Source of the DNA: Pegea sp. RAD2-039
Lineage: Eukaryota; Chordata; Thaliacea; Salpida; Salpidae
DNA length: 64,000 nucleotides
Assembly: GCA_034620365.1 (NCBI GenBank)
Contig: JAQGEQ010000270.1
Coordinates: forward strand, 930,001 to 994,000
Direction of reading: 5' to 3'
Made by a program: the position numbers and the translations under genes. Positions 1-15,189 of this stretch are shown here, in pieces (within the stretch, counting starts at the first letter, position 1; each line of letters opens with the position of its first letter). Below the pieces are notes generated by a model. That model made no database searches, was not told the DNA's origin, and worked only from the letters and a program-made list of their open reading frames with translations.

Positions 1-3000
1 TAATAAGGAGCTGTTTTTATTTCTTTTCTTACTTAGATTAGGAGGAGTATTCCACCGAAAATTGACAAAAACGATGAAAATATCTTCTTTCAATTCTCTC
101 ATTTAAAATTTATAGCTTTTCTAGATTTATTTTAGTTTTTTTCAGAAATATGAATCAAAGCTTTCTGATTAATAATTTGTTCACATGGAGAATTCATCTA
201 AATATTAAAATTTGTTTGTTTAGTTTTTCTGAGTATTGAATAAGTAAAGTTCTTTTACAATTTTAAAGTCTTTTGTTGAGATAGTCTTACAAAAGATTAT
301 TAATTATAAAAAATGTCTTAGCACATAATCCTGTAATGTAATTTTTAATTAGATTTTTGATAAATACAAAATAAACTGTTGAAAAATTAAAGCTATAAAA
401 ATATCATTTCTTCTTCTTTCAAAATCAGTTTTCATTTTATTTTTAAAACTGGTTCTTGATCCATAAATTATAGTTTTTTTAACTTTTGTTTGTTCTGTTT
501 CAAATTACTAATAAAATAACTTCATCAAACACAATTAGTCTCTTTATAAACAAAATGACTTTAAGTTCGAGTAAGTAACTAGATGCTTTAAAATTATATT
601 GCAGATAAATCATATTTAAATTTAAGAACTATTTTTTGCTATAATATTATTTTAAAACGTTTGATGGTTGTTTTTTTATACTAAATTATAAACATGTGAT
701 AAATCGATATCAAAAAATAGATTTAAAGTAGTGCAAAAAGCAGTAAATAAACATTTGAACCAACAGCTTAATACTATGCTTAAAATAAAGTCTTTGATTT
801 AATTTTTAAATTTATTTTAAAGTAACTTATATACATTTTTTTAATGAATAAAGTTTTATTAGGAGCTTTTATATTTAGATGAAAGATTACCACTATTTTT
901 TTTTAATTGAAATGTTAAAAACGTTATTTTAAGAAGATTTGTTTTTCGATTTAAAATGGAAAAATATTTTTCTGTTTTGTACTTTATCGATTGAAATTCT
1001 ATCAAATAAGTATGATGACAACCACAGGATGTTGCATATTTTTAATGATTGTTATCAAATAGGTGCTAACTGGTATGTGGAAAATGATGGAATTGCTACT
1101 TTATTGATGAAGTAAATAGTCGATAAAAATCATTATTTTATACACATATAAAATGTATATTTGCAATTTAATCAGTGTAAAAAAATAGTGTTTGTAAATG
1201 AGACTTATAATACAGCAAATTATAATGGACAAATTTCTGCAATTTGTGAATAAAAATTGTTAATGCTACAAGTACAAAGAAGATATAAAGGCTTTCTATA
1301 GATGGTAGATGAAGCACTTACATTGATGCCAGTGATCTTGTTTAAATTGATGACAATAATGAAAAACAAAATATTTATTTCATTTACTTAGTTATTTAGT
1401 GTTAGGTCTTAGAGAGAAAAAAAACATAAAAAATAAGCTGTTTGTGGAGTTTTTTTGATATATTTATATTTTTGTAAGAAGATATAATCCTTTCATAAGT
1501 TTTGGTGACACAAAACGTATCAGTAGTTTAGAAGAAGTAATTTGACTTTTCCATTTTTAAACGACATTATGTATTAACAAAATCGCCCCTAAAAATATAA
1601 CATTTGAATAAGTTTTAATTTATTGACAAAGTATCTTTGTCACTATTTAGTACCTACCAGTTTTTGGTTAAAAGGTGAATAAGTTTTAGAACAGTTAGTC
1701 ATCGAACTAAGCTGAACTTTATTCAGTGAAATAAACATTTTTAAGGTTTTAAATTTATTGTTCACCAGTTAAACGGCATTTTCAAAAGTTAAAAAGTCAA
1801 ATTCACTTATGTCTTTGTAACTTTTTGACCCTTATAAAAGTTTGAATTCTTTGGGTAAGAACTTATTGCTGTTACAGTATTACAAAATTTGTATTTGTGG
1901 AATAAAAAAACGATTTTTGATTTCTACAGTATACTAATCATGCATTGATCTAAAAATGACATCATAAGCATTATACTCCTAATTATTTGGTGAATAAATC
2001 TTATTGTAATACACATCCTACAATTAATTGATATTTATCAAAACATCATTTTAAGGTTTGCTTTAGCATAAACAAGTTTTGTGGAAATTACTTAAATCAA
2101 TAAGGTTTTAAGTTTAATAGCTCTATAGTTAAATTAAACAAAAACTATTTATAACAGAATTATAACATTATTAAGTCGAATGAAGCATCTTTTAGAATTA
2201 GTTTAAGAATAATTTAGTCATTTTAAAAAATGTAGTAAAACTTTTGTGAGAAAAAAAAGTTCCCAGACTTTGTTCAAACACTAATTAACAAAAAAATAAG
2301 ATATTTGATGATTTGAAGAATCATAAAAAATTGTTTATTACAGTTGATATGTAATAAGTTAATTTACGACAAAAATAATAAAAAAATCGTTTATTTCAAA
2401 AATAATTATTCAACAGTTTGAATACTTTAGTGGAGGCTCAAGAATTTAAGATCTTTTTTACTAAAAAGTAAAATTGCAAAATTCTTTTGTACAATTAAAT
2501 TAAAATGGTTTGAAACTTGATTATAGCTGTAAGTAGAAAACCCCAAATTAAGAGAAAATTTGTTGAAAGTAAAAACTTGTTTCATTCAGATATAACTTCG
2601 AAGTATGAAATTATTTGTAAAAAAAAACTAGTTTCCCAGTTTTTAATATTTTGGTATTCGTCCACCTTCAAAGGTTAACACAAAAACTTTTAGTATTTTC
2701 AAATATACATTTTTGTTCGAGAAAAAAACGTTGACTCGTTAAAATATGCAAATACAGATTGATTGGAATTGATAAAGTGTAGGGGATTAAACTACTGTGC
2801 TAATGCATATGTTTAAATCAAATTAATTAAAACCTTAATAAAACTGAATTAAGAAATGTGATAAAGCAATGTTTCAAATACTCTTACAATATTCTATCGG
2901 CTGACATCAGAAACTTTTTAATTATTTCTGATTACATAATTATCTAGATTCAAAATGAATATAAGATTGTTGGTTTGCTCTTCAAGACTTCAAGGTTTTT

Positions 3001-6000
3001 ATTTGTTACAACTGTTAAGAAGATTATGAATATAATCTTTGTAAGTTATTTTACTAATTATAAATAAGTTCAAAGCGTTTAATCTGAGTTTTGTATAAAT
3101 CAGCAAATTCCATCGAGTAATACAGATTGTAGTCACGTGATTCACTTTTATGATTTATAAAGTTTACGTTATTATATCGATACTCAATTTATTATTCAAT
3201 TTAGCTTATTTGTCTCTCAGAAATAATAAATATAATTATTATATTGTAATAAAATGTTATTATGTATCATCAATATAATTATTATAAAAGAAAAATTCTA
3301 AGGCAAAGAAAGCTCCTTCTGAACATTTGTGATAAAACTGTTTCATTTAAACGACTGTAAGTCGGCTGCTTTCAATTTGCAGTTTTCATCAAAAAAAATT
3401 CTAATCACTAATTATTGAGCAATTTCAAATTTAAATTAAAAACATAAAATCTTATTTTTAATTTTTAACTTATTTATCATTATAAATCATTTCTTAACTT
3501 TTCTTAAACAAAAAAGTAACAGTTAAAGCCTTAGTTATTTCTTTGCGTGTATTTTCATCTAGAAAAGTTATTTTGTTGCACTACAGTAAAACTGTCTTCA
3601 TCCCATTACACAAAACCGTCGAATTGCGTCTACTGAATTAATAAATTAAAACAAAATCTTAAACTGCTTTCAGATACTTTCTACTTCTGCATTGAATTTT
3701 TGAAGTAAAATTTTGCTTTTAGAAAATGATTGATTAATTAAAACCACTTACCTCTTGTAAAATTGCTGATTCTGTTTTCATTTCGGTTCCTTGACGCAAA
3801 TCCGACTTTAATTATTCATTTTTTGAGTTTTAAAATGTTAGACTTTTGATGTTTGATTTTTATTGAAATTGATGATTTATTTATCTGCTGAAGTAAATTG
3901 GTGTTTGTGTAATTTCTTTTGGGACTTGAGAATAACACAGCCCTCCATCTGCTTGCTTCTACTTTTATTTTTCTGATCTTTGATTTTAAATGGTACAAAG
4001 CAAATACTAAAGTAAAGTTTCGAAATTTTCTTAAGAAATACAATTAAGAAAACAGATTTTTTGGTTTTACTTTACTAATATATAAAAGCAACCTAGCACT
4101 GATTCGAATAAGCTTAGAAGAGACATTTTTATCATAATCTTTTTAAAAATGTTTGCAGATGAGTTTGTCTACAACCAGAATTTAGCTGCAAATTGTTGTT
4201 TTCAATCACTAGATACAACACTTTAAATAAAGCACACTAAAAATGTAACATCTTGTTGTATCTCTTAAATTAATTTATTGATAAAAATAAGTAAGCGAAA
4301 AAAATTGTAGATATCAAAATGATTTGAAAAATCCTCTATATTGCTGGTTGTACATTACGCTTTATTAGCTTTAGTAATTGCTACAACATTTTGAAAATTG
4401 AACTTAGAAAACTAAAACCAGGTTTTGTTTTAAACAGTTTTGATTATATAAAATTAAGGACTGATTAACAAAGGCTCATTTTCTAGAACTAGCTTAATTG
4501 TACTTACTAGCAAATGTTGAATACTGTAAAAAACCTGTAAGCCAATTTCCATGTAATTAAAATAGATAGCATTTAAAGTGGAAAAGTTATTTTTCTGTAA
4601 ACCCAAATCTTATTTTGCTTAAAGGTCTTCTGTTGATGAAACTAAACACTGGGAATTGATTAATGGAAGTAATTTACTATAATCGTAAATAACATTTTTA
4701 AATATTTCTTGGACTAAGGGTGGATGTAGATAAATGCTTTTTACAAATAATATTAAATGTTAAACTTGATAATCAAGCTAATTTATCCATTTTGACTTAA
4801 TTGAAATATGCATTATTTAACAACTATAGAATTGGTTTATTATTGTTTTAATTTTATTAAAGCAAACTTTTAATTATCGTATTGAAACAATTAGTTTATT
4901 TTCTGTAACAAGAATAATTTCTCTAAGATTGTTTCATTCCATTGTTAAAGCTTTATTTCAAAATGTTTGAATTATTTTACTTTCAAGGTGGCAATTGAAA
5001 AATCTTTAATATTTTTCCAACTTTTAAGATAAAAATATTCATGTTCATAAAAGGAAATAAATTCCGTTTTAGCTTGTTACCTATTTCCTAAAATTTTTAT
5101 TTAAAAAAAAGTATTATATTTCACCTTAATAAGTTTAAATGTAAGAAACAAAACTGACCAATGATAATTAGTTTTGAAATAAAAGTAGAAAAATTTGCTA
5201 AAAGAACAAAAACTTTTTAAACTTTTATTTATTTAATATTCAAAAAATGAAATTTACAGAAAAATACATTACTCATCTAATAAGAAATGCTTTTCTTCTT
5301 GATAAGCTTTCAGATACAATATTTTTACTAAAACCTGAGCTAGAAATACTTCATTATAAAACAAAAAACACTTTAAATTACTAAATATTTGTAAATTAGA
5401 AAGAAATTTTATGTCCTTATTTCAGTTTAAAAATGTTTGAAAACAAATAATTAGGAATATCAACTGGTTTATTTTTAGATCTCTTTGTTTAGTGAACTTC
5501 CTTTTCTTAAGCTCTTTTAATTAGAAAATTGAAAGTTTTTCTTAATTGTTTAATCTCTACCTCTTTAAAGTGTTACTTAAACAAACTTTTCATTGTTAGT
5601 TTAATTGTCTGTTTGCAATTATAAATAAGTATAAGTAAAGATTTGATATCTGTATCAGATTAACTTAAGCTTTGATATAAATCCATCTGCAAATTTATAG
5701 TTACACTTTCAATCTAAATGGGTTATAAGTTGCTATGTCATTGAAACTCTCAATTCAGTAAAGCAATTTAAATTCAGTCATTGTAAAAGTTAAAGAAATC
5801 TGTTTACAAGATAAATACAATTTAAGCAAATATAAATTGAAAGTTTATAAATATCTAATGAACCATTTGCAAATATATTTTTAGTGACACCAACAATTTT
5901 GTTAGTTTAAAGTATTTGATTTTAAACACAAAAAAAGATGAAAAGTATATATATATTTAAACCAAGTTTTAAAACTTCAAAGCAAAATTGTATCCATATT

Positions 6001-8559
6001 GAAAAAAATTTTCAACATTTTTACGCTTATTTAAAATTCAAAAAATGAAAATTAAGTTTTTCTTTTCAATTAATCTCAAATATGCAAATTTATTTAAAGG
6101 TTTATTCAAAATCAAACTGGAAGTTCATTGATGTTCTAGAAATTATGTTTTGTATTTTTATCTGCAACTTCTTGATAATTGGTATTCTAGTGCTCAGGTA
6201 GATTACGAAGCGCTCTGTAAACATTTTGAGTTTCTATGTAAGAAAAAATACTCTGAGAGTGATAGTGTATTGAAAGTGAAAGCCTATTTAGCTATAAAAT
6301 TAGTTTTCTGAAGATAAACTAACAAAGGTAATTCAAACTCGCTGATAAGCAACTAAGTATTCACTTGCTAGATGACTTTACTAAAATTTTGAGTAAAATG
6401 TTTTAAAACGTCTTCATGTAATGAAGATAGTTGTAGTGAGTATAATTGATACAACTGTGCTTCCATCTTTGCTTCTAGTTTATATTTCTATTACATAAAG
6501 AGTTGCTTGTTATAACTAATTATTACGTGATTTGAATACAAACTGATAAGCATGTATGTTTAGTAACGTAAAGACAACAATTCAATCAAAATATAGCAAA
6601 ATATTTGGGTAAGTAAATTTTAGTAACTTGTTGACACTTGAATGTTCTTTTTGCAGTCTTATGCCATCTTATATAACTTTTATAGCTAATTTACTTATTA
6701 TATTTAGCAAAAAAAGATGCGTATGACTCAACAAGAAAATTAATCGTAAAAAGTTAATAAGTAACAAGGATTCTGTGTTTGATGGAAACAAAACTTATTT
6801 AAAAGTGATACCTGTAAAATTTAATACTTGATTATTTCAAGAACTTATTGAATTATATTAATTTCATTTTGGGAAATTTAGATGGCTTTAAATTTCTTAT
6901 GACATTGAAAAAGGAACAAAACATTTGAACAAGTTTAAATTGATGTCTTATTCATATATCGCATATTTTATTTCTTTTCTCAAAATAACAAAGGTTCTAA
7001 GAAGTTTTATAAAAAGTTTTTATTATAGGCTTGCTAGAAATCTTATCTATGGTATAAGCTACGATTCCGTATTTTAATCTTTACCTTATTATTTGAAATT
7101 TGAATTGTTCTATTGAATGATGTCGAGCTTGTTGTTTGTATGTAGATGAGAAATTATGTGTGCAACCACTAGACTTTTATCAAATCTTTTCGTGCTAAAG
7201 ACTCATATTTCTAGATGTACTTCATGCATGCTACATATAGTTATTATTTTTCGCTTCAAAACCAAGCCCTTATCTTGTTTATGCTTCATTGACATTAATT
7301 GTATGCTAATCATCTCCATGGCAACGACAAAATTTCATCTATTGCATTTAGACTGTTTTTGAGAAAGATTCAAAATATTTTGAAAATTTAAAAGTATTTT
7401 TTGTCAATTCTCTCCATAAAGTTGAACATTTTCTGAAATTAATGCATAAAGCTTAATCAAAAACTTTTAATTATTAGATTTAAAAATTAGCTTTTTAACA
7501 GATCTACCTTACCATAGAGTCCTTCTAGAATTCACATTTAACTTCCAACTACTTTATGATATTTTTCTTTATGTTGATGGTTTTGAAACTTGTTTTCCAC
7601 CCACTGCCTGTTGTTTGTCATTTTTGGTTTTACTTCAAATATATTATCAATCATCAATAGATAGGGTTTGAGCTGGACACTAACTTTTTCATCCAATAAA
7701 CAGGTGAGCCAGATGGCAAAAGGTTTTGGGATGCAATTGCAAAAAAAGATCCAAACTTGTTTACATAAACTAACATATTATTTCAGATGAAAAATCATTG
7801 CAATAAATTCACAAAAAACATACTTTACTGTCAAAATTTCTCTTTCCTTTTCCCTGATTTGATCCAACATTGTAAAAAATAGCCTGACCGATACTCAAAC
7901 CATATCATTTAACTGTCAAAGTTCAAACTTTGCTCAACAAAACTGCATTTACTTGAGCGATTAGATAGTTGAAACAGATTTTGACATCTGCCTTCGACAA
8001 ATCTGTAGACAATAAATAAATAAAAAGTGTTGCCTCTGTAAATAAACTTTATATCAAACTTTTGCAATTTTTTACAGTAAAAACTGCTGATCAATATGTA
8101 TTTGACTTTGAAAGCCAAAATCAAACGAGTTATTATAAAATGTTCAAATAAATTATATACTTTAACTTGAAACTAATTACTAAACCAATAATTTTTTAGG
8201 AGAGGTATTTGATTGCTGTTCATACTGATGTATTGGGCTTATGTGCGCTATATAAACTTTGTTTCTGCGAATATCAATTGTAAAAGAATAAATTAGGCGA
8301 AGCGTTGGTGGTTTTAAGGAAAAATTTCAGCAAAAATGAATTTGAAAACTTTATGAAAAAACAAGTTGATAAAAGTTTTCAAAATAAAATCGATTTTTGA
8401 GAAACGAAATTATGAATTAAGACAGAAAATGGTTTTTCAAACAAAGAAATATTTATCTTCTTCTACATAACATCCACAGGACATCTACATCAAGCAATGA
8501 TGTCCAGTCTTTTTAAAAGAATTTCAAAAAGCTGCAAAGTTAACAGCTCACTTTTCTCT
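1..8559. other. AT-rich gene-poor intergenic stretch
   Basis: No open reading frame with recognisable protein similarity, no tRNA-like fold and no extended tandem repeat was seen on either strand. The sequence is dominated by short A and T runs. The few short open frames, for example near 3816-4043 and 7909-8124, have low-complexity translations rich in K, F, I and N and no partner exons. It may be distal upstream sequence of the nuclear receptor gene at 22 kb or the edge of a neighbouring locus. Confidence 0.6.
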
Positions 8560-8760
8560 TCGCGTATAGTCGAAAAAAGTGAGAGTTAGTAACAGGCGAG
8601 TAATGAGGAGCAGATCAGATGAAGACGCTGGGTTTCGACGTACACCAGATGAAAATAGCAAGAAGCTGACGTCACAGTAAATCGAGTCTTGCGTCAAACC
8701 CTCTTTTACCTCCTCCTTTTTATTTTATCGTGGCCCCGTACGGCAGCTGAAATGCAGATC
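8560..8760. promoter_or_regulatory. GC-richer island with a CRE palindrome (candidate regulatory element)
   Basis: This island is clearly less AT-rich than its surroundings. It contains TGACGTCA at 8667-8674, the full CREB/ATF palindrome. A 14-base word, agatgaaaatagca (8647-8660), recurs at 21030-21043 in the island nearer NR4A; both islands then carry a gtcttgc(g/c)tca word and a pyrimidine-rich tract in the same order. NR4A genes are immediate-early CREB targets in vertebrates, so a distal promoter or enhancer of NR4A is a reasonable inference, but no transcript evidence is available here. Confidence 0.4.
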
Positions 8761-11700
8761 TTATTATGTAAAATATTAACAGAAACTAATCTGAGCAATA
8801 TGCTTGTAACTTACACCTCTGTTGTGTTAAGAAACATTTTTGTTTTTATCTTTTTTTGGAGGTAGATTTCTAGTCTTCGTTTTTTTTAATCACAAACTTA
8901 TTTTTTTTATTTTTGAAGTATTATTTTTTTTGGGAAAATCAGAAATACAAATCCTTCATTTTTGTTTATTTTTTCTTTTTTCAATTTTCTTGTTGTTTCT
9001 TTTAATAATAGCTTTTATTCTAATTGGCCAATCCTATTTCTTTCTAACCTAAATGGAATCTAACAATTTTTTTTTGTTTTAATTGAAGCCTTTATCTCAG
9101 AATACTGATTTAGCTTCTTATAATTTCATTACGAGATAATTCTATTTCCGAATTTCAAGTTACGTAAATAAGTTTTTTATTATCTAATCATAGAAAAATT
9201 CCTTCCATTTTTAGATATGTATCTGAAAGCTATTTGTTTTATAAATACAAATAAAAGAAATGTTGGCGTAAAAACTTTTTCTATTTATAGTTTTATGAAA
9301 AAAAAAATTAACATATCAAATATCGAAATGTCACGTTAAACGTAGTAAAGAATATTTCTTTTAATTTGTAAGGACTTGATCAATTTATTAAAATAACTTC
9401 AATGAAAAAGATAATTAACTATTTTATTTATTTTTTTTTTTGCTTTTAAAGATCAAAACACAAAACAATTTTCGTCTTTCTACCTTTTATATAGAGAAAG
9501 TTAAAAGTTTTTATTTAACAATAAATGAGTCAATTAAAATTTTTTGCATAAATAAGTCAAAGTTTAAACCAGTAAAAATAACTAGGCCATTATCTGTGTT
9601 AATAAGCTACTTATGTAGCTACTTATTACCATTCAATCAATATACTTTTTGTTCTTAATTTTTTAGACAGTTGGTTTGACGTTTTGTCAACTTTATTTCA
9701 AAAAGCTTCAACAAAACGGCAATTTTCTTGGAGCTTTTTCACAATCAAACATTTTAGAAAGTCACAAACAACTAAAACTGTTAAAATTGCTTTTAACTAC
9801 ATTGAAATTTTACAAGTCAGCATTACTTAGCATACTGAAATTATTTTAAAAGTTAAACTAGAATAAAGGTAATAGGTAGAGTTTATTGCTAAAAATCTGT
9901 AGTTTTATGCTTTTTAGCTACTTTCTAGATTGAAGTACAAGTTCTATGCTTTCATGACAAGTTTGCTTTCATTAACAAAAGCTGCTAGTTTTAATTAAAA
10001 TTAAAAATGTTTTATCTTCAGTCATTTGCAAGTTTATATTTATAAATATGATAATATGGTAGTACGCTGAACTACGAATAAGTTATCACAAACAACTTTT
10101 GCAGGTTGTTATTCTGCTGTTATTGATTTGCTGTCGACGAATAAGATAGAATTTGTTTGATTAAATCTTCTGTTTTTTATTTCTAAAAGTTTAAGCCAAG
10201 CTAGCAGAACAATATGATGCTTCAATTAAAGTCTTAAAATCAATGCCAACAAGATTGATTACAAAATCTTATAAAATTTCAATCTGTCTAATTAATATTT
10301 AAAAACCATTCAAGAAATCGAAGCAGCCTGCATTTAGTAGAATAATTCCCAAATGACATGATGTGAACTAAACTAATTAAAAGGATTGCTTCTAACATAT
10401 GGCGATAAAAATATACAATAAGAAGATTGTTGGATGTCATCGTATATGTGCAGGTGAGTTCCAACCTTGCTTGATAAACGAAATCACTAAATAGAAATGA
10501 AAAGTTAAATATTAACAAAATTTCCGTGGTGGTTATCGATAAGTTTTGCCAGCCTTTTGAGATCTGTATCTTGACTTTTGGATTAACAGTCAACTCACAA
10601 GCAAGTGCAAAAAAGACTGGCCAGAGAGTTTTACCAAAAGTATTGAAATATTGATTTTAGAGGAATTGGAATAAACATCAGACCGTAGGAAGTGATGGGA
10701 AGAAAGTTTATATGATTTAATTGCTAATTTCATGTCTTAATCCAGTCACAACAATTACTTAATGAACTTTTCTTAATTCATTGGTGCGATATCTTTTTAT
10801 TTAAACCAGGGCTAATAAATTATGAAAAGTCAAAAATTAATTGAAAGTGAAAACTAAAAGAGACAAAAATGTCCCTTGAAAGCTTGAAAATTTGAAATAA
10901 AAAAGAAATGAATGCGAAAGTTGTTTTTTCTGCGTTTGCTGGATTCAAGTCGAGCAAAACTCTCATCAGAATTTTTGAAAACCTAAAAATAAAAATCTAC
11001 AGTTGAAAGATTAGTACAAAATTCAGTTGATTAGCTGGAGCTTGACGCCCATGAAAATGAAGCTTTTGTTTCAAGAACAAGCAATTGTCAAAATCGGTGA
11101 GATCTCGATAATCTCTGTATGTCCCTGTTGATGTTAATTAAGAACTCTTCTTCATCACAACATCAAAATCTGAACATGGGTCAGTTTGAGAGAAAGTCAT
11201 TGCGATTTTAAATGGCGTAGTTGTTCTGTTAAGGTCAATTTCAAATGTGTTATTGATAGTGTGAACGACATTGGTTTCTACGAAGCACTACGTCACATCA
11301 GTACGTGAGGCTCACCAATCTTCATTTATTTGACAAGCATTCTAATCCAGAAAGATTCCACTGATTTTAGTAGATAGACTTGTTATTATTCGGAGCGAAA
11401 ACAAAGAAAATTTTCAGAGCTGTAAGTCTAATTGAACGTAGAAAAATCACGTAAATCAAACGACATTTTTCACTTGTACTTTTAGACAAGACAGAATAAA
11501 GAGTTTAATTGATAGAAAATGTTCAAAGAAGAACTGTATGAAATTGCAAACTATCTTTTCTTGACGCCGTAACAACAAAGAATTTGACAGTTTAACTTTT
11601 GATTGAATTTGTTCAACTTTTCAAATGTGTACTTAGCTAGCAGTGTGTTAAAAATTTTGAAAGGTGACTTTGGTTTGAATCCCACATAAAGAAAAGATAA

Positions 11701-13499
11701 AAGCAGGTTGAGTCGATATATCACTTTAATAAGTAAAGCCTTTCAAGCAACTAAACTAAGCTTAAAAATTGTTGTCATTTAGGTAAGAGTGTAGAGAAAA
11801 TAGTTAAATGTTCCACACTTAGTTGCGTGTATTCTTCCCAAAAAAAAGTTATTTTGTGATTATTTGTGAAGTGTTAATATAAACCTGATCTTGAACTGTA
11901 TCATCATTTGAAATTAAAGCTTTTAATTGATCTTAAAGATAGTTTATTCATATTTTAACCACGAAAACCTGTTTATCATTCGGTCGAATTGGACTGTTTT
12001 ATTTTTGTTATTTTTCTTATTTCATGGTATACAATTAAATGATTGATGTAGAAATAAAACGTTTTTGTTTGAATGAAATACATATATTGCCAATCAGAAA
12101 TGTTTTCTCTACGTCCTTTGATCATCAATCTTAGCTCGTTCAGCAAGGCTGTCTTCTGTCAACAAAAGGGTTTTTTAAAAACCTGAACAAATTCTTTCAT
12201 GTTAAAATTTTTCCAAAGATAAAACTAAACGTTTACGCAAACTTAGTAAAGCTCTGATAAAATTCAGAAATTTCATTTGAATACAAAGAAATTGAAGTCA
12301 TTCAAGGTTATGGTTGAAAACATTTGAAATAGTGACGAACTTTATAAAGTGGCACAAAAAGTTGCAATCAAATCATATAATGAACAAAACACATTTCAGT
12401 TCAAATATTCTTATTTTCTCGTAAGTTTTCAACAATGGTTTCTTGTAATTTTATTTATATCTGTTTAAATTCAAATAAATTTTATTGTAAATCCAGTCAA
12501 TGTGAGAATTGAAATATAATTCTTAACATGATTGAAGCCGAGTTTATTGTATTTTTTCTGTTTTCACGAGGATTCTTCTAATTGAATGAAGCATGATAGC
12601 AGAATGAATGTTAATGAACCAGATATCAACTGGGAATAAGTTTCAATAGGTGGTGACAACAAAAATAACCATCAAATATTTAATTAACAAAGAATTCAGT
12701 TTAATATGGTCACTAAATATTAGAAACCCAGCTTATATGGCGGCTAGATCGATAAAGATAATCAGAATCTCTAAAGTCTTCATAGAGTTTTATTTTAAAT
12801 TTTTCTATATATTCTTTACAAGCTTGAAGAGAGCTTCTCGTGCAGTTAGTTGATAAAAACTATACTGAGTCTGAAAACGATCTTTTTGCTTATAAAGTTA
12901 GCTCTAAATTGTTAAAGATTTATTTTCGGAATGATTTATAATTAGTCTCTTAAGCATCTCGAATTGTTCTGTTTTAAAAATGATAATTTCAATCAAAATA
13001 ATTTAAATCTATTTCTCTAATTAGTAGCTAGAGAGTAATTGAAAAGAATTGACAAAAATTCTTTTCACTTGATTTCAAAAACCAAATAAAAAGAAGGTTT
13101 TTTTTGGTGATTTTATTATAAGCTATAAATCGAGAAATACTTTCTCGATGCTTTTAAAGCGTCATTTTTATTAGTTAAGATAGATAGTTAGTGAAATTGG
13201 ACTTTTATAAAAAAGGTTAGATTAAGATGAAATATTAGGTAACATATCTTTGCCTCGATAGAAATTTACTTTTATTACGTAAATTCAACGAGAATCTATT
13301 TTGCATCTAGTTGCAAGCTTCTTGTAAACCAAAAAGTAGATTTATTTATCTCACCTTGGTTTTCAATCAACAAAATTATTTGAACTTCAGTCTTAAACAA
13401 TTTAAATAGAAGCTTGTAAGTAACTTAACTACAAATCGTTTAATAACTGATGGATTAATAATTCAGATATAATCTTACATGAAGAGAAAAACAAATTTT
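8761..13499. other. Intergenic, no feature recognised
   Basis: AT-rich sequence with no supportable gene. The 101-codon open frame on the minus strand at 10288-10593 has no recognisable domain, no plausible splice partners and no compositional shift, so it is not called. A CRE half-site (ACGTCA) lies near 11290. Confidence 0.55.
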
Positions 13500-14480
13500 A
13501 AACAAACGTTTTGATGGCTGGTGACGCTACAGCGGTAATCAAAATCAAATTTTTTGTTTGCTATAAAACCAAACCACCCACTGTGTGCCGAAAACTTCTC
13601 CTAACTCTTTCATGACCAGCAAACTACCTCAATTGTTGTAAAGTGGTAGGCTTAAAGTAAATAAAACAAGAAGAAGTAAATAATTAGTCAAAGTCAGTTT
13701 TCCGGTGATCAACAACAAGATTTTGTTCAAACATGGAAAGATTTAAAAAATGCAATCAGTAAATAACTGCTCATTAAATATTTATAGCCAAGTCACTTGC
13801 TCACTAAAGCTCGTAAAGACGTCAGTACCTGCTTCGCTAAAGCTTCATTTTGTAAGACCCATAGTTTATCGAAAACTTTTCTTTACGAGTATTCGGTACG
13901 ATATAAAATGTCTTCGTGATGTCAGAGAAGACTTGCTGCAAGAGATTCCCACCAAGAGACAGAGATAGGTTTTAAAAATAGTTCATCTCTCCAAGGATTT
14001 GCTTCGAATATAATATTAGACTAGAGTAGGATTTTAATTTCCTTTAAAAGCTGTATCTCATCACTTATGCCACATAATTGCTTCCAGCAACCATAAATTG
14101 CGTTTTGTCACGTGCCAACTGAAACTACTTGTTATGGAAACAACTTTAGAAGGCCAATCTGTTAAAGATGGAATTAATTCTCAACCTTACTTCAGGTTAC
14201 GTTGAAACGTCAAAAGGGTTTTAACGAAAGAAAAGGTGAACAATTGATTGGGAGTGAAACTTTGACGCTTAAAATAATCTTTTTTTATGAATTGAGATTG
14301 TTTCAACGCCCGACATCTACGTCATTAATGTACACCCAATCCCGTAGTGACGTCATCAAGCGTGGACATTCAGCCAGTGTTTGTGTGCAAATAAATTTGA
14401 CGCAAATGCAACAAAAAGTCGTAAAGTTAATTCAGCACCTGTGAAAGAAATGAGAAAAGTTTTCCGTTTGAAAAGCATCT
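13500..14480. promoter_or_regulatory. GC-richer stretch with a TGACGTCA palindrome (candidate enhancer)
   Basis: A run of less AT-rich sequence with several CRE-like sites: GACGTCA near 13820, TACGTCA near 14330 and the full palindrome TGACGTCA at 14348-14355. The last sits in gtgacgtcatcaag, of which 11 bases (acgtcatcaag) recur at 15347-15357. Two overlapping short open frames (14202-14444 and 14381-14569) show no protein similarity. Upstream position suggests cis-regulation of NR4A, but this is inference. Confidence 0.35.
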
Positions 14481-15189
14481 CGTCCGTTCTATGCTTTCCA
14501 ACGAAGACAATTAGAATGAATGAAACAGTTCAAGAAACTGTTTTGATGTCGATAGAAAGTTTGAGATGACGAACGTGAGGTTGTTAGACGAATGAAAACT
14601 GATTGTTGGTTGAAAGCCGAGGAAGTTGGCTCTTCCAAATACACAATTGTTGTTTACTGATCTCACAATACAAATAGAGTTACATATGTTGCTTGTACAC
14701 ACATTTGTCTGTTCACATTTGAAGTATAGTTTCATTTCATTGAGATGGCTGCAACACAACAGTCTATCCTCAATTTACTTGTCGACGTGAAGCCCAATGT
14801 CTTGGCAACCGAATCATTCACCAATCTTTATGCCTATCATTTATACTTTCCTTGCTTTCAGATCAACGTTAAGAGTATTTTTGAACACTCAGCTCATTTA
14901 ATCATTGATCTCTGTGAAAATTGACTTTTCCTGCATCTGCTAATATAGGGCAATTAAAAAATAGAGGCAGTTTGCAGAGACATTGGAAATTTTTATGAAT
15001 TGAATAAACAAAACGTTTGTTTGTTTCTCTTTCATTTACGATTCAGTTTACTTCTTTAAATCACGTTTAAAAACAAAAGTTTATTTATTGTTTGTGATTA
15101 GAGAAATTATCTTAGAGAATTTGCGTCAATGAAAGCGCCATAAAGAAAAATTAATTATTAAACAGTTTGTGATTATAAAAAAATTAGAA

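Noticed and set aside
10288-10593. 101-codon minus-strand open frame
   Set aside because: Translation has no recognisable domain, no neighbouring exon with matching phase and the same composition as flanking intergenic DNA.
14202-14569. Two overlapping plus-strand open frames in a GC-richer island
   Set aside because: The frames overlap in different phases and show no protein similarity; the GC rise is explained as well by regulatory sequence.
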